Assembly: GCA_024229495.1 (NCBI GenBank) | Contig: JAAESJ010000500.1 | Span: 1-57,059 of the forward strand | Direction of reading: 5' to 3' | Source of the DNA: Verrucomicrobiaceae bacterium | Lineage (GTDB): Bacteria > Verrucomicrobiota > Verrucomicrobiia > Verrucomicrobiales > DEV007 | Length of the DNA stretch: 57,059 bases | Program-made: the position numbers and the translations under genes | The notes under the pieces: model-generated | Told to the model about the DNA's origin: nothing | Databases searched by the model: none | What the model saw: only the letters and a program-made list of their open reading frames with translations | In this document: one piece after another, positions 17,888 through 25,965 of the stretch | Position numbering within the stretch: the first letter of the stretch is position 1 | How the letters are laid out: every line of letters begins with the position of its first letter

Positions 17888-18319
17888 ATGAACCTGAGCG
17901 ATCTACCTGCTGTTAATGCAACACTCAATGCCCTGGCCACCTGCTTCATCATTGCCGGCCTGGTTTTTATCAAGACGGACCGCAAGCGGGCTCATGTGAC
18001 GTGTATGATCACTGCCATCGTGGTGTCAGCGGTTTTCCTGACTTGTTATTTGATTTACCACTATTCTCACCCGGTGACCCGCTTCACGTATCCGGGATGG
18101 CCGAAGGTAATTTATCTGATAATTCTCTTTACCCACATTCCGCTTGCTGTCCTGGTGGTTCCTCTGGTGCTGCTGACTGTTATCCCGGCTTTCCGTCATC
18201 GTTTTGAGCGGCATAAGCGGGTGGCTCGCTGGACATATCCGGTGTGGCTTTATGTTTCGGTCACCGGGGTATTGGTCTACATGATGCTCTATCAATGGTT
18301 TCCGCCTGTTGCCGGATAG
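17888..18319 (+). CDS. DUF420 membrane protein (oxidase assembly)
   Basis: A 143-residue protein with four transmembrane helices and conserved histidines on the outer faces (YHYSHPVTRFTY, THIPLAV, RFERHKRVARWTYPVWLYVSVTGV), typical of DUF420. The related protein in Firmicutes (CtaM) is needed for function of haem A oxidases. It starts 7 bp after the SCO gene with AAAGAAC as leader. An assembly role is a family-based inference. Confidence 0.85.
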   Translation: MNLSDLPAVNATLNALATCFIIAGLVFIKTDRKRAHVTCMITAIVVSAVFLTCYLIYHYSHPVTRFTYPGWPKVIYLIILFTHIPLAVLVVPLVLLTVIPAFRHRFERHKRVARWTYPVWLYVSVTGVLVYMMLYQWFPPVAG

Positions 18320-18370
18320 TGGTGGCGGACTTGTCAGCAGCAAAGTGGCAGTGCATAGTTGGCAATCATA

Positions 18371-19042
18371 ATGCATTTTTTACTAACCGTTTTTTTTGCC
18401 GGATTGCCGCTGGTTGCCAGTGGTGGATTGACCTTTTCCGAGCGTAATATTGAACTGAGCTCGAGTCCCTCGGATGAGAAGGTGAGTTTCGTCTTTAATT
18501 TCAGTAACGATGGGGAGAACGCTGTCCATATTGAGGACGTGAATGTCTCCTGTGCCTGCCTGAGCGCAAAAACCGATAAGTCAGTATATGCCGTGGGAGA
18601 TAAAGGACGGCTTGAGGCGGTGTTTGCCATCGGGAGCTTTACCGGCTTGCAACGAAAGGCACTTACGCTGGTCAGTCGTGACGGTGATTCCAAGGAGATT
18701 GACCGTACCGGGTTGTTGGCGATCCTCAATATTCCTGATGTGATCACAATTACACCTGAACTTCTGCAGTGGTCCGTTGGCGAAAAATCTGAAGAGAAGG
18801 TTTTTCAGCTTAAGGTTACCCATTCCAAGCCTGTTCATATCAAGGGAGTTACCTGTTCGCGTGAGGGATTTGAATTCCGGGTGGTTGAGAAGAAGAAGGG
18901 ACGCCTTTATGAGCTTTATCTCAAGCCAGTGAAGACCAGTAAGCCAATGCTCGGGTTGCTTAAGATTGACACGGATTGCGAGATATTGAAGCATCGGCGC
19001 AAGTTGGCGTTTTTCAGCATTGCAAGGAAACGCAGGTCGTGA
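18371..19042 (+). CDS. Exported DUF1573 domain protein
   Basis: A 223-residue protein with a signal peptide (HFLLTVFFAGLPLVASG) and an immunoglobulin-like DUF1573 domain. The family mark is the FNFSNDGENAVHIEDVNVSCACLSA stretch with its paired cysteines. A second beta-rich domain follows from about residue 125. The ATG at 18371 is preferred to an in-frame TTG at 18359. DUF1573 proteins have no defined reaction; here the gene lies between DUF420 and a rhodanese at the end of the oxidase cluster, which suggests periplasmic assembly or redox handling. Confidence 0.82.
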   Translation: MHFLLTVFFAGLPLVASGGLTFSERNIELSSSPSDEKVSFVFNFSNDGENAVHIEDVNVSCACLSAKTDKSVYAVGDKGRLEAVFAIGSFTGLQRKALTLVSRDGDSKEIDRTGLLAILNIPDVITITPELLQWSVGEKSEEKVFQLKVTHSKPVHIKGVTCSREGFEFRVVEKKKGRLYELYLKPVKTSKPMLGLLKIDTDCEILKHRRKLAFFSIARKRRS

Positions 19043-19488
19043 GGATTTTTTTGCAGTGCGTCCTGATTGCGGTGTTGACGACCACGGCGACGTTGTGCAT
19101 CTACTTTTTTCATCCTAACCGTCCGCCACTCTATTTTGACCCTGCTCGGCTTGCAGAAGGGGAGGTCGAACTTGATGAGGTGCTAAAGTGGGTTGGTAAG
19201 GGAGAAGTTGTCTGGATTGATGCCCGTCCCGGGGCCAAATATGCGGAGGGACATGTGGAGGGAGCTTTTCTGCTCAATGAGCGTGAGGATTTCAATGCCC
19301 TGTTGCTTCCCATCTATGCCGAATTGGCCAATCGGGCCGATCTGCCCTTTGTGGTGTATTGTGGATCGGATCTTTGTGCTGCCAGCGCACGTGTTGCCGA
19401 TCTCCTTCGTGACCGGGTGGGAATTGCTGAGGTTTTTGTGTTAAAGGGTGGTTCCAAAATCCTGAGGGATGCAGGGATGTTGCCCTGA
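19039..19488 (+). CDS. Membrane-anchored rhodanese-like protein
   Basis: A 149-residue protein with an N-terminal transmembrane segment (FLQCVLIAVLTTTATLCIYF) and a single rhodanese domain. The domain shows the WIDARPGAKYAEGHVEGAF signature and an active-site loop beginning YCGSDLCAAS, with Cys in the catalytic place. It starts at GTG 19039, overlapping the DUF1573 stop (GTGA). Rhodaneses carry persulfide sulfur; membrane anchoring and the oxidase context suggest a periplasmic role in cysteine or copper-site handling. This closes the + strand respiratory cluster. Confidence 0.85.
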   Translation: MRIFLQCVLIAVLTTTATLCIYFFHPNRPPLYFDPARLAEGEVELDEVLKWVGKGEVVWIDARPGAKYAEGHVEGAFLLNEREDFNALLLPIYAELANRADLPFVVYCGSDLCAASARVADLLRDRVGIAEVFVLKGGSKILRDAGMLP

Positions 19489-19499
19489 TTACGACAGGG
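19483..19499. terminator. Short inverted repeat between convergent genes
   Basis: CCCTG at 19483-19487 pairs with CAGGG at 19495-19499 around a 7-nt loop, located at the end of the rhodanese gene and just before the convergent sulfatase stop at 19506. It could end transcription in either direction, but the stem is only 5 bp and there is no T-run, so the evidence is weak. Confidence 0.2.
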
Positions 19500-19505
19500 A
19501 GGCTT

Positions 19506-20891
19506 TCAAGCAGATTGTTTCTTCACCGTTTTTTTCCTGCCAGCTTTCCTGGCCTTGGGTTTTTCGCGAGCGGGGAAGAACTTCGAGGGAGAGTGTTCCC
19601 TGCTCATAATTGCTTCGATGTTTTTCACAATGTCTGGGTTGTCATCGGCGAGATTACTTGATTCGCCCGGGTCAGCGATGACGTCAAAGAGCTTCAGAGG
19701 GGCCTTGGTCCCATGGCGGATGGCCTTCCATTTGCCGGTGCGCACAGCCTGCTGGAAGGGGTGGTGGATTTCCCAGTATAGCGGAGAGCGTTGTTGCTGT
19801 TTTTTCCCGAGCAGGGTAGAGACAATGGAAACGCTGTCTGTCTTGTTGTTCTTGACTCCAGCAAGGGCACAGGCAGTGGCAAAGAAGTCGACATGGCCCC
19901 AAACAAAGTCACTTTGGGTTCCGGGTTTTATTTTTCCTGGCCAGCGGACTATCATCGGAGCCCTCAGTCCGCCCTCGGTGAGCTGGCGCTTTGTTCCGCG
20001 GAATGGTCCGGCACTGCCCAGCGGCTTAACAAAGGGAAGGTTGGGACCGTTGTCTGATGTGTAGAAGACGATGGTATTGTCATCAATACCAATGTCTTTG
20101 ATTAGTTTCATTAACCTTCCGACATCACTGTCAAGATGAGTGATCATGGCGGCATAGTTTTTTACCATCTGTGGCCATGGCTTGTCGGCATAGGCCTTGT
20201 CACTGGGTGTTACGTACTTTCCGTGAGGCAGGCAGACAGGCAGGTAGCAGAAGAAGGGTTTTTCCGCGTTGTCACGGATGAATTTCAGGGCGGCATCAAA
20301 GATCGGGATGTGTGAGTAGGTTCCGTTTTCAAGGGGGACTTCTTCACCCCCGTTCCTGACCAGGTGACTCGTGTAGTAGTCATGGGCATGAACCTGGTCG
20401 AGGTAACCGAAGAACAAGTCAAAGCCATGCTTGTCGGGTGTGCCTGTGGTGCCCGGGTTGCCGAGGCCCCACTTGCCGAAGCCTCCCGTGCTATATCCGG
20501 CTTTCTTGAGACTGGCGGCGATGGTGGTGTCTTTGGCACTCAAGGGGAGAAGGGGTCTTCCCTTAAATGAGTCAAGCGCACCGGTCGCCGTGTTGTCGCG
20601 ACGGGTGCAATGTCCCGGGTGCATTCCTGTCATCAGCACACAGCGAGTGGGAGCACAAACTGCGGAACCTGCATAACAGTGCCTGAATAGCATGCCATCC
20701 CTGGCAAGTTGGTCGATGTTCGGGGTCAGTAAGTGCTTGGAACCGTAGCAGGCGACATCGCCATAACCTTGGTCATCAGCCATGACAAAGACAATATTTG
20801 GGGGCCTGTCCCTAGCTTGAGCGGGATGTGTAAGGGCAAGCAGGGTTAAAAAGGTGATACAGCCGGCGTGTAATCTCATGCCACTGACCAT
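19506..20891 (-). CDS. Secreted sulfatase, Cys-type, family S1
   Basis: A protein of about 461 residues with a signal peptide (RLHAGCITFLTLLALTHPAQA) followed by the sulfatase core PPNIVFVMADDQGYGDV. The formylglycine motif is SAVCAPTRCVLMTG (C-x-P-x-R), requiring conversion of the Cys. Metal-binding signs include the Asp pair MADDQ and YTSDNGP. The tail is Lys/Arg-rich. Start codons at 20915 (TTG), 20891 and 20879 (ATG) are all possible; 20891 is taken here. It would remove sulfate from carbohydrate esters, likely in the periplasm. Substrate cannot be read from sequence. Confidence 0.93.
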   Translation of the reverse strand: MVSGMRLHAGCITFLTLLALTHPAQARDRPPNIVFVMADDQGYGDVACYGSKHLLTPNIDQLARDGMLFRHCYAGSAVCAPTRCVLMTGMHPGHCTRRDNTATGALDSFKGRPLLPLSAKDTTIAASLKKAGYSTGGFGKWGLGNPGTTGTPDKHGFDLFFGYLDQVHAHDYYTSHLVRNGGEEVPLENGTYSHIPIFDAALKFIRDNAEKPFFCYLPVCLPHGKYVTPSDKAYADKPWPQMVKNYAAMITHLDSDVGRLMKLIKDIGIDDNTIVFYTSDNGPNLPFVKPLGSAGPFRGTKRQLTEGGLRAPMIVRWPGKIKPGTQSDFVWGHVDFFATACALAGVKNNKTDSVSIVSTLLGKKQQQRSPLYWEIHHPFQQAVRTGKWKAIRHGTKAPLKLFDVIADPGESSNLADDNPDIVKNIEAIMSREHSPSKFFPAREKPKARKAGRKKTVKKQSA

Positions 20892-20933
20892 GACTCCAAA
20901 GAGGGTGTAGAGCAAGGGAAGGAGCGAAAAGTG

Positions 20934-22424
20934 CTACTGGATGGCTCGCCAGTTATCCTGAAGGATGTCCTTGATTTCGATGTAGCGGGCACCATCAGGT
21001 GTTCTGGTCCATTGCAGTTCAATCACAGGGAAATAGATCTTGTCCCACTTGAATTTTTGCTCAATAAGGTCTGCCAGCGGTGATCCGTGATTGATGAAGG
21101 CGTGTCCCTCGTAACCGGGGATGGGTGGTTTGATACGAAAGCAGAACTTGGAGCCAAGTTCCGGAACATCGGAGCGGAAGTAGTGCGCCCGCTCGAGAAT
21201 GGCATGGAAGGTGTCTGGTTGCGGTTGGTAGATTCTGATAAATTTCCCGAGGAGATTGTCATGGAACTGGATGAATGATGTCCAGTCGACTAAGCATCCG
21301 TGCTGGGTTTCCTCGACGGATGCCGGGAATCCGGATGGATGCTGCGGGGTAGTTAGCTGAAAGATATGAAATTGTCGATTACTCTGAGGGACAGGGCTGC
21401 TTACTTCGTGTTTGATATCGGTGACTTCGAGTTTGAGCGGATACTTGCTGTAATAGATTTCCATCTTTGGAGCAACGAAGTCGGGCGTTTGTACGTGCTT
21501 GATCCTTTCCTCAACACTGTCCGCTGCAAGGAAAGCGTCCAGCACTCCCCGTGCGGCGTTTACTCCTATTGCCGGCGGAGCAACTTGCGACTGGGTTGAG
21601 GATACTGCTACTGAAGGCAAAGGCGGCACTTTCGCCGGTGCCGTTGTCTCTGCAGTTTTTTCCGGGGTAGGTACCGGTGTGGGAGCAGGGGGTGATGGGC
21701 GAGGTGGAGCCGGGGGCTTGGCAGGCGGGTAGTTTGCTGGTTGGGGAATGGCTTGCAGTGAAGTGTCTGTATTGGGAGAAGTTCCTGTTTGAACGGGAGA
21801 TTTCAGGGTGGTCGCTGTGGGAAGGGCAAGTGTTGAGTGGTTGATCGGGTTGATCATTAGCATGACCGTTACGCCACTTCCCGCCGCGAGTAACACGATC
21901 AAGATAAAGGCGATCGGATGCAGGCTGATGCGATTTTTTGTGGAGCCTCGAGAGGCGGGGGGATTTTCCGGGAGTGAAGACTGACGGAGTTCAGTGGAAG
22001 GTGGGCGGGAAGGCAGCGGGATACCATTGGTGACTGGTTCGATATCCGGTGTCTTTAGTGGTTCAGGGTCATGAAAAGTGTCGTTGCTCCTTGGTGCAGA
22101 GGAACGGATAATTGACTGCTCTGGCTCGGCTGGAGCCACATTGGGGGGAATTCTATGGCTTTGGAGTTGCAACGCACTTGTAGGGCCGTTGCTCGGCTGA
22201 TCTGTTACGATACCGGGTGGTTGCTCGTGACGGTGGGTGGGGGTGTTGTCAGGGGGTGATGTGGCAGTTGATCCGGGATCAAGTGTAGTTGTTTCCGGTG
22301 CGGTAATTTCAACACGGCATTGGGGACATGGTCCACTCACGCCGACTAAAGAAACGGGGACCCTCAGGCTGGTATCGCATGCGGGGCAGCGGAATGTGAG
22401 CGTCTCTGCAATTTGGGAATCCAT
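20934..22424 (-). CDS. Zinc-ribbon, proline-rich membrane protein, unknown
   Basis: A 496-residue protein not recognised as a named family. It opens with a zinc ribbon, FRCPACDTSLRVP...GPCPQCRVEI, then a long Pro/Thr/Ser-rich stretch. A single transmembrane segment (HPIAFILIVLLAAGSGVTVMLMI) lies near residues 170-192. A second Pro/Ala-rich stretch follows, then a folded C-terminal domain of about 200 residues beginning near GVNAARGVLDAFLAADSVEERIKHV. The layout puts the zinc ribbon in the cytoplasm and the C-terminal domain outside. It lies 42 bp upstream of the sulfatase on the same strand. Function unknown. Confidence 0.8.
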   Translation of the reverse strand: MDSQIAETLTFRCPACDTSLRVPVSLVGVSGPCPQCRVEITAPETTTLDPGSTATSPPDNTPTHRHEQPPGIVTDQPSNGPTSALQLQSHRIPPNVAPAEPEQSIIRSSAPRSNDTFHDPEPLKTPDIEPVTNGIPLPSRPPSTELRQSSLPENPPASRGSTKNRISLHPIAFILIVLLAAGSGVTVMLMINPINHSTLALPTATTLKSPVQTGTSPNTDTSLQAIPQPANYPPAKPPAPPRPSPPAPTPVPTPEKTAETTAPAKVPPLPSVAVSSTQSQVAPPAIGVNAARGVLDAFLAADSVEERIKHVQTPDFVAPKMEIYYSKYPLKLEVTDIKHEVSSPVPQSNRQFHIFQLTTPQHPSGFPASVEETQHGCLVDWTSFIQFHDNLLGKFIRIYQPQPDTFHAILERAHYFRSDVPELGSKFCFRIKPPIPGYEGHAFINHGSPLADLIEQKFKWDKIYFPVIELQWTRTPDGARYIEIKDILQDNWRAIQ

Positions 22425-22801
22425 GCTGCCACAGGGGGAAGTGTATAGCCCTGCAGTTATTTAAAGGCTATTGATATTTAAGTTACTGTCAAACAGTGAA
22501 AAATCAGGAAAGCTGTTATTCAATGCTCGAGCATTCACAGTGCGTGCGGTGCTCTTTTCTCTATGAATCGTGTTTATCGCACTTTTAGGTGATCAAGTCC
22601 CTAAAACGCTAGGGATGCGACCTTTGGTGTGGCTGATTTGCCCTCGGGTTTGGTGATTACCCTGACAGGAAAGTTGCTCCGGGGGATGTCCTTCCCTGTT
22701 AACCCCGGTCGGGATTGTGTTCATTACAGAAAGCCCCCACAGCACGGCAAGGTTGTTTTTTACCGCATCTTCACACGATGGGCTTACATGTAATAGAGCC
22801 C
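22425..22801. other. Intergenic gap without a convincing gene
   Basis: A 377-bp gap between the D,D-carboxypeptidase stop and the start of the zinc-ribbon protein, both on the minus strand. I see no tRNA, riboswitch signature or convincing ORF; a minus-strand 75-codon frame at 22593-22820 has unremarkable composition. Two short inverted repeats are present: a 14-bp palindrome at 22522-22535 and TCCCTA/TAGGGA at 22598-22603 and 22610-22615. The promoter of the zinc-ribbon gene must lie here. Confidence 0.5.
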
Positions 22802-23749
22802 TCAGGAACCAAGTCCCCATGCGAGGAGTTTCTGTGAGTCGTTCCAGATATTGGTGCTTGAACTGCCGAGGATGATGACGATGACTTCACGGGTGCCCTT
22901 TTTGGCCGAACTTGCCAGACATTTCCCACTGGCCCTTGTGTATCCGGTTTTCAGGCCGTTGCAGTAGGAGTAGCGGTGCAGCACCTTGTTGGTATTGCTA
23001 AAGGTGGCCTGTTTACCGTCAGCAAAGCGGAAGGGCAGCTTCCGGATCGAGGTCATGGAACGGATCGTGTTGTGGCGGTAAGCGGCAATGGCAAGGATGC
23101 CTACGTCGCGTGCGGTTGAATACTGCCCGGTCCTGGTCAGACCATGGGGGTTTTTGAAGTGGGAATGATTCATGCCAAGACTCCTAGCTTTTGCGTTCAT
23201 GGCACGAGCGAAGCCTTCCTGGCTTCCAGAGTGATTCCTGGCTAGGCAGTGGGCGACATCGTTTCCGCTGCGTACCAGCAGAACGGCCAGAAGGTCGGAT
23301 TTCCTGTAGCTTTGGTTGGCACGGATATTGATCTTAGTGGGTTCGACCTGAGTGTCACTCACCGCCACCTTGATCTTGGAGTGGAGTCCTCCTTGGTCAA
23401 GCACAACGAGTGCGGTCAGTAACTTCTGGATGCTGGCGATCGGACGCCGCGTGTCCGGGGCCTTGGCATGCAGGATGTCTCCGGTCCGGGGATCCAGGAC
23501 GATGACTGATTTTCCTGAAACCGCCGGAGGCGGGGACGTGGGGCGGTAAGGGGTGGAGGGTCTTTGCGCAATCCGGTTGGCTGTATTGACCAGGTGGTGC
23601 CCGGTGCGCTTGGTTTCAGCGCGTGACATGCCCGGCAGGGCGACAAGGCAGAAGGTGATGATCACGGGCAGCAGGGGCAGGGGCATTGCCGGGTGAGGGC
23701 AGGGCTTGGCCTGTTCCCGGGAATTTTCTGGATAGGGCAAGTGTTTCAC
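22802..23749 (-). CDS. D-alanyl-D-alanine carboxypeptidase (PBP5/6 family)
   Basis: A serine peptidase of the S11 family that trims the terminal D-Ala from peptidoglycan stems. Motifs in order are SIQK (Ser106-Lys109, catalytic), VRSGNDVAH (SxN) and GLKTGYTRASG (KTG). A signal segment, LPLLPVIITFCLVALPG, sits after 21 polar residues, so the true start may be the internal ATG at 23686 instead of GTG 23749. The GTG overlaps the TPR gene stop (GTGA), which favours coupling. The protein ends soon after the catalytic domain, without the amphipathic C-terminal anchor of PBP5. Confidence 0.9.
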   Translation of the reverse strand: MKHLPYPENSREQAKPCPHPAMPLPLLPVIITFCLVALPGMSRAETKRTGHHLVNTANRIAQRPSTPYRPTSPPPAVSGKSVIVLDPRTGDILHAKAPDTRRPIASIQKLLTALVVLDQGGLHSKIKVAVSDTQVEPTKINIRANQSYRKSDLLAVLLVRSGNDVAHCLARNHSGSQEGFARAMNAKARSLGMNHSHFKNPHGLTRTGQYSTARDVGILAIAAYRHNTIRSMTSIRKLPFRFADGKQATFSNTNKVLHRYSYCNGLKTGYTRASGKCLASSAKKGTREVIVIILGSSSTNIWNDSQKLLAWGLGS

Positions 23750-24468
23750 TGGTGGTTTTTTGCGGAATTAATTTTTGTGCTAAGGCGGGAACTGGGAGTT
23801 GCTCCAAGATCAATTGCCCTCTGGTAGTGTCGGCGTGCAAGTTCAACAGCCGGCGGGGTCTTTTCCATGTAGCGGATGGCGAGGTTGTAATGCGCCTCGG
23901 CAAATCCCGGATCGGCACTTACCGCTTCCTGCAGTTGCCTCTCAGCTGCCTTTGTCCAGCCCCTCTCTAAAGTTGCCATGGCCAGATAATTGTGAGCGCG
24001 GGCATTCTTCGGTTGTTCGGCAACGACCCGGCTTAAGGCTGAGATTGCCCGGTAGCTCTCTCCACTACGCAGGTAGGTTACCCCAAGGATAGTGCGGGCT
24101 TGATGCAGGCTGGGGTTTGTTTGCAGGGCTTTTTCAAGGTGTTTACGAGCTTGTGTGTATTGCTCGAGCTCGAGAAAGGTTGCCCCGAGGTTGGTGAGGG
24201 TGGGGGCGTTGTCCGGGTCGGACTTGAGGATTTCCAGGTAGGCATCTCGTGCCTCGCGCAGGTTGCCCTTCAAGAAGGCCTTTGCTGCGCGTTTGCCAAT
24301 GGCGCTTGTCAGTGGGGGAAGAGTACCGATTTCAGAGGCAGGGGCTGAGCCGATACGCACCGGCAAGGTTTTCCCGTCGCCGTTTTTCTCCTGGGCGGCA
24401 CAATCCTTTTGCGTGATGAGAACAGTGATCATCACGCTAAAAAGGCTCCTAATGGTTAAATTACCCAT
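23746..24468 (-). CDS. Exported TPR-repeat protein
   Basis: A protein of about 240 residues with a signal-like N-terminus (MGNLTIRSLFSVMITVLITQ) and at least four tetratricopeptide repeats from about residue 60 to 215, each of the form AxxxLGxxxLxxGxxxxAxxxLxxAL. ATG 24468 is chosen; a longer frame reaching 24597 would run through the lexA operator. TPRs mediate protein contacts. Coupled by overlap to the D,D-carboxypeptidase, so a cell-envelope role is likely. It is divergent from lexA across a 78-bp region. Confidence 0.8.
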   Translation of the reverse strand: MGNLTIRSLFSVMITVLITQKDCAAQEKNGDGKTLPVRIGSAPASEIGTLPPLTSAIGKRAAKAFLKGNLREARDAYLEILKSDPDNAPTLTNLGATFLELEQYTQARKHLEKALQTNPSLHQARTILGVTYLRSGESYRAISALSRVVAEQPKNARAHNYLAMATLERGWTKAAERQLQEAVSADPGFAEAHYNLAIRYMEKTPPAVELARRHYQRAIDLGATPSSRLSTKINSAKNHQ

Positions 24469-24500
24469 AATATTAAGAAACCCTATATTCAAAAAAGACT

Positions 24501-24513
24501 TGCACAATGTGCA
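24501..24513. promoter_or_regulatory. 13-bp palindrome in TPR-lexA divergent region
   Basis: TGCACAATGTGCA is a perfect inverted repeat with a single central base, placed between the divergent TPR gene and lexA, upstream of the LexA box. It may be an operator for another regulator or part of either promoter. TTGCAC at 24500-24505 could be a -35 element for lexA but no good -10 is found at the right spacing. Confidence 0.35.
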
Positions 24514-24524
24514 TTTTAAATGAC

Positions 24525-24538
24525 TGTTCTTTAGAACA
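24525..24538. promoter_or_regulatory. LexA box (Verrucomicrobia type)
   Basis: TGTTC-TTTA-GAACA matches exactly the TGTTC-N4-GAACA operator I recall being reported for Verrucomicrobia LexA. The symmetry extends to TGTTCT-TT-AGAACA. A third half-site, TGTTC at 24540-24544, abuts the lexA start codon at 24547. The position predicts autorepression of lexA, and the divergent TPR/carboxypeptidase operon may share control. Confidence 0.85.
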
Positions 24539-24546
24539 CTGTTCCT

Positions 24547-25164
24547 ATGCTTACAGACCGACAACAGCAATTGCTTGATTACCTGCGCGATTATCATTCC
24601 GAGACTGGCTTAATGCCCTCGACCCGGGAGATTCAGAACCATTTCGGCTTTGCCAGCCAGACCGCAGCAGTCAGCCATCTAAGGGCTCTTGAGAAGAAGG
24701 GGGTTATCCAGCGTGTTGCCGGCAAGGCACGTGCTTTGGTGTTTCCTGAGGAATTGGAGCGTGAGGAGATTGTGGATATTCCCATTTATGGCCATATTGC
24801 CGCGGGAATGGCCGCAGAGGCAGAACAGGAACAGGAAGGATGCCTTTCCATAGATATCAGTTCACTGGGCATTCCCCGCAATGCGAAAACCTTTGCGCTA
24901 CGGGTTCGCGGGGATTCCATGATTGATGCGCATATTGTTTCCGGCGATTGCGTGGTATTGGAGTTCAGGGAACCGCGTAACGGGGACATTGTTGCCGCTC
25001 TAATCGATGGGGAAACCACCTTGAAGCGTTTTGTGATCCAAGATGATCAGCCATACCTGCAGGCTGAGAATGAGATGTATCCGGATTTAACACCTGCCCG
25101 CGAATTGATCATTCAAGGGGTCATGGTTGCCCTGCTGCGTCGCGGAGAGGGCAAGGTTGCCTAA
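24547..25164 (+). CDS. lexA: LexA repressor, SOS regulator
   Basis: A 205-residue LexA. The N-terminal winged helix-turn-helix includes PSTREIQNHFGFASQTAAVSHL. The self-cleavage site is Ala86-Gly87 in GHIAAGM. The catalytic dyad is Ser124 (RGDSMIDAH) and Lys160 (TTLKRF). On RecA filament contact it cleaves itself and releases SOS genes. The overlapping operator (24525-24538) is the strongest clue to the lineage of this genome. It is apparently monocistronic: 25165-25322 downstream shows no gene. Confidence 0.96.
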   Translation: MLTDRQQQLLDYLRDYHSETGLMPSTREIQNHFGFASQTAAVSHLRALEKKGVIQRVAGKARALVFPEELEREEIVDIPIYGHIAAGMAAEAEQEQEGCLSIDISSLGIPRNAKTFALRVRGDSMIDAHIVSGDCVVLEFREPRNGDIVAALIDGETTLKRFVIQDDQPYLQAENEMYPDLTPARELIIQGVMVALLRRGEGKVA

Positions 25165-25322
25165 AGGCAAAAATTAATGGGGGAAATCGCATTTAGGAAG
25201 AGTGAACTGTATGGGGGTAAGATGTTTTTCTGTGCACTCACGAATGCTTGATTTTCAGTTTTTGGCCTTTGTAGTCAATGCGTATTTAAAAGCTTCCCGT
25301 CTTTGGAATCACGCACGGGCAG

Positions 25323-25922
25323 TTACATCTTGATAGGGGCTTTCCTCGCCTTGGTGCCCTTGCTTCCAGTCAGAAGCCACCCTGCAATGAGTCCGCCGGC
25401 AAAACCAAAGGCATGACCGTGCCAGGATACACCGGCTTGATCACGGAGCAGGGTTAAAAGAATTCCCCCGTAGAGGAAACCGGCAACCAGTGCGATAACG
25501 CCTGAACGTAGGTCGCGGCTTAAGATGGCGCGTATCAAGAGAAAGCCGAGGTAGCCAAAAATCAGGCTGCTTGAACCAAGGTGCGTTTTACCGGATTCTG
25601 CCAGAAACCAGATGGCGATCCCCGAGATAAGTGTCGCCGATGCACTGACAAAGATGAATTGTTTGCGGCCACTGAAGAGAGTGAGTCCACCCAGGGCGAG
25701 GAATGGGAGAGTGTTACCGATTAGGTGGTCTCGGCTGACGTGCAGGAATGGAGCAAACAGAATGGCAAGCAGGCTCTCCTTCTGACCAGGGCGGATTCCG
25801 TGATCCCTAGCACTCCAGTTGTCCATCAACGAGTCAATGCCCCAGATGCCCCAGAAAATAAGGACAATGATAAAAAGCAAGATGGCGTTGTCGAAGAAAG
25901 TGTGACGTTTGCGTTTGGACAT
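25323..25922 (-). CDS. Rhomboid-family intramembrane serine protease
   Basis: A protein of about 199 residues with six transmembrane helices. The catalytic Ser is in HLGSSSLIFGYLGF (GxSx motif) and the His in VSWHGHAFGFAGG. The helix-2 motif HVSRDHLIGNTLPF supplies the conserved His and Asn. ATG 25922 (MSKRKRH) is preferred; a longer frame would overlap gluQ on the other strand. Divergent from gluQ with 43 bp between starts. Substrate unknown. Confidence 0.88.
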   Translation of the reverse strand: MSKRKRHTFFDNAILLFIIVLIFWGIWGIDSLMDNWSARDHGIRPGQKESLLAILFAPFLHVSRDHLIGNTLPFLALGGLTLFSGRKQFIFVSASATLISGIAIWFLAESGKTHLGSSSLIFGYLGFLLIRAILSRDLRSGVIALVAGFLYGGILLTLLRDQAGVSWHGHAFGFAGGLIAGWLLTGSKGTKARKAPIKM

Positions 25923-25965
25923 TGTCCACACCATGCTATGAAAGGTGGGGATCGGAAACCAGAAA

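Noticed and set aside
22522-22535. 14-bp palindrome AATGCTCGAGCATT in the 377-bp gap
   Set aside because: A perfect 14-bp palindrome is expected a few times by chance in a 57-kb window, and nothing else supports a function, so it is noted only within the gap entry.
22593-22820. Minus-strand ORF of 75 codons after the D,D-carboxypeptidase
   Set aside because: It overlaps the end of the carboxypeptidase gene, has no hydrophobic segment or motif and no ribosome-binding signal.
24469-24597. Longer TPR protein starting at 24597 on the minus strand
   Set aside because: That start would put the coding region across the LexA operator and into lexA. The signal-like sequence begins at ATG 24468.
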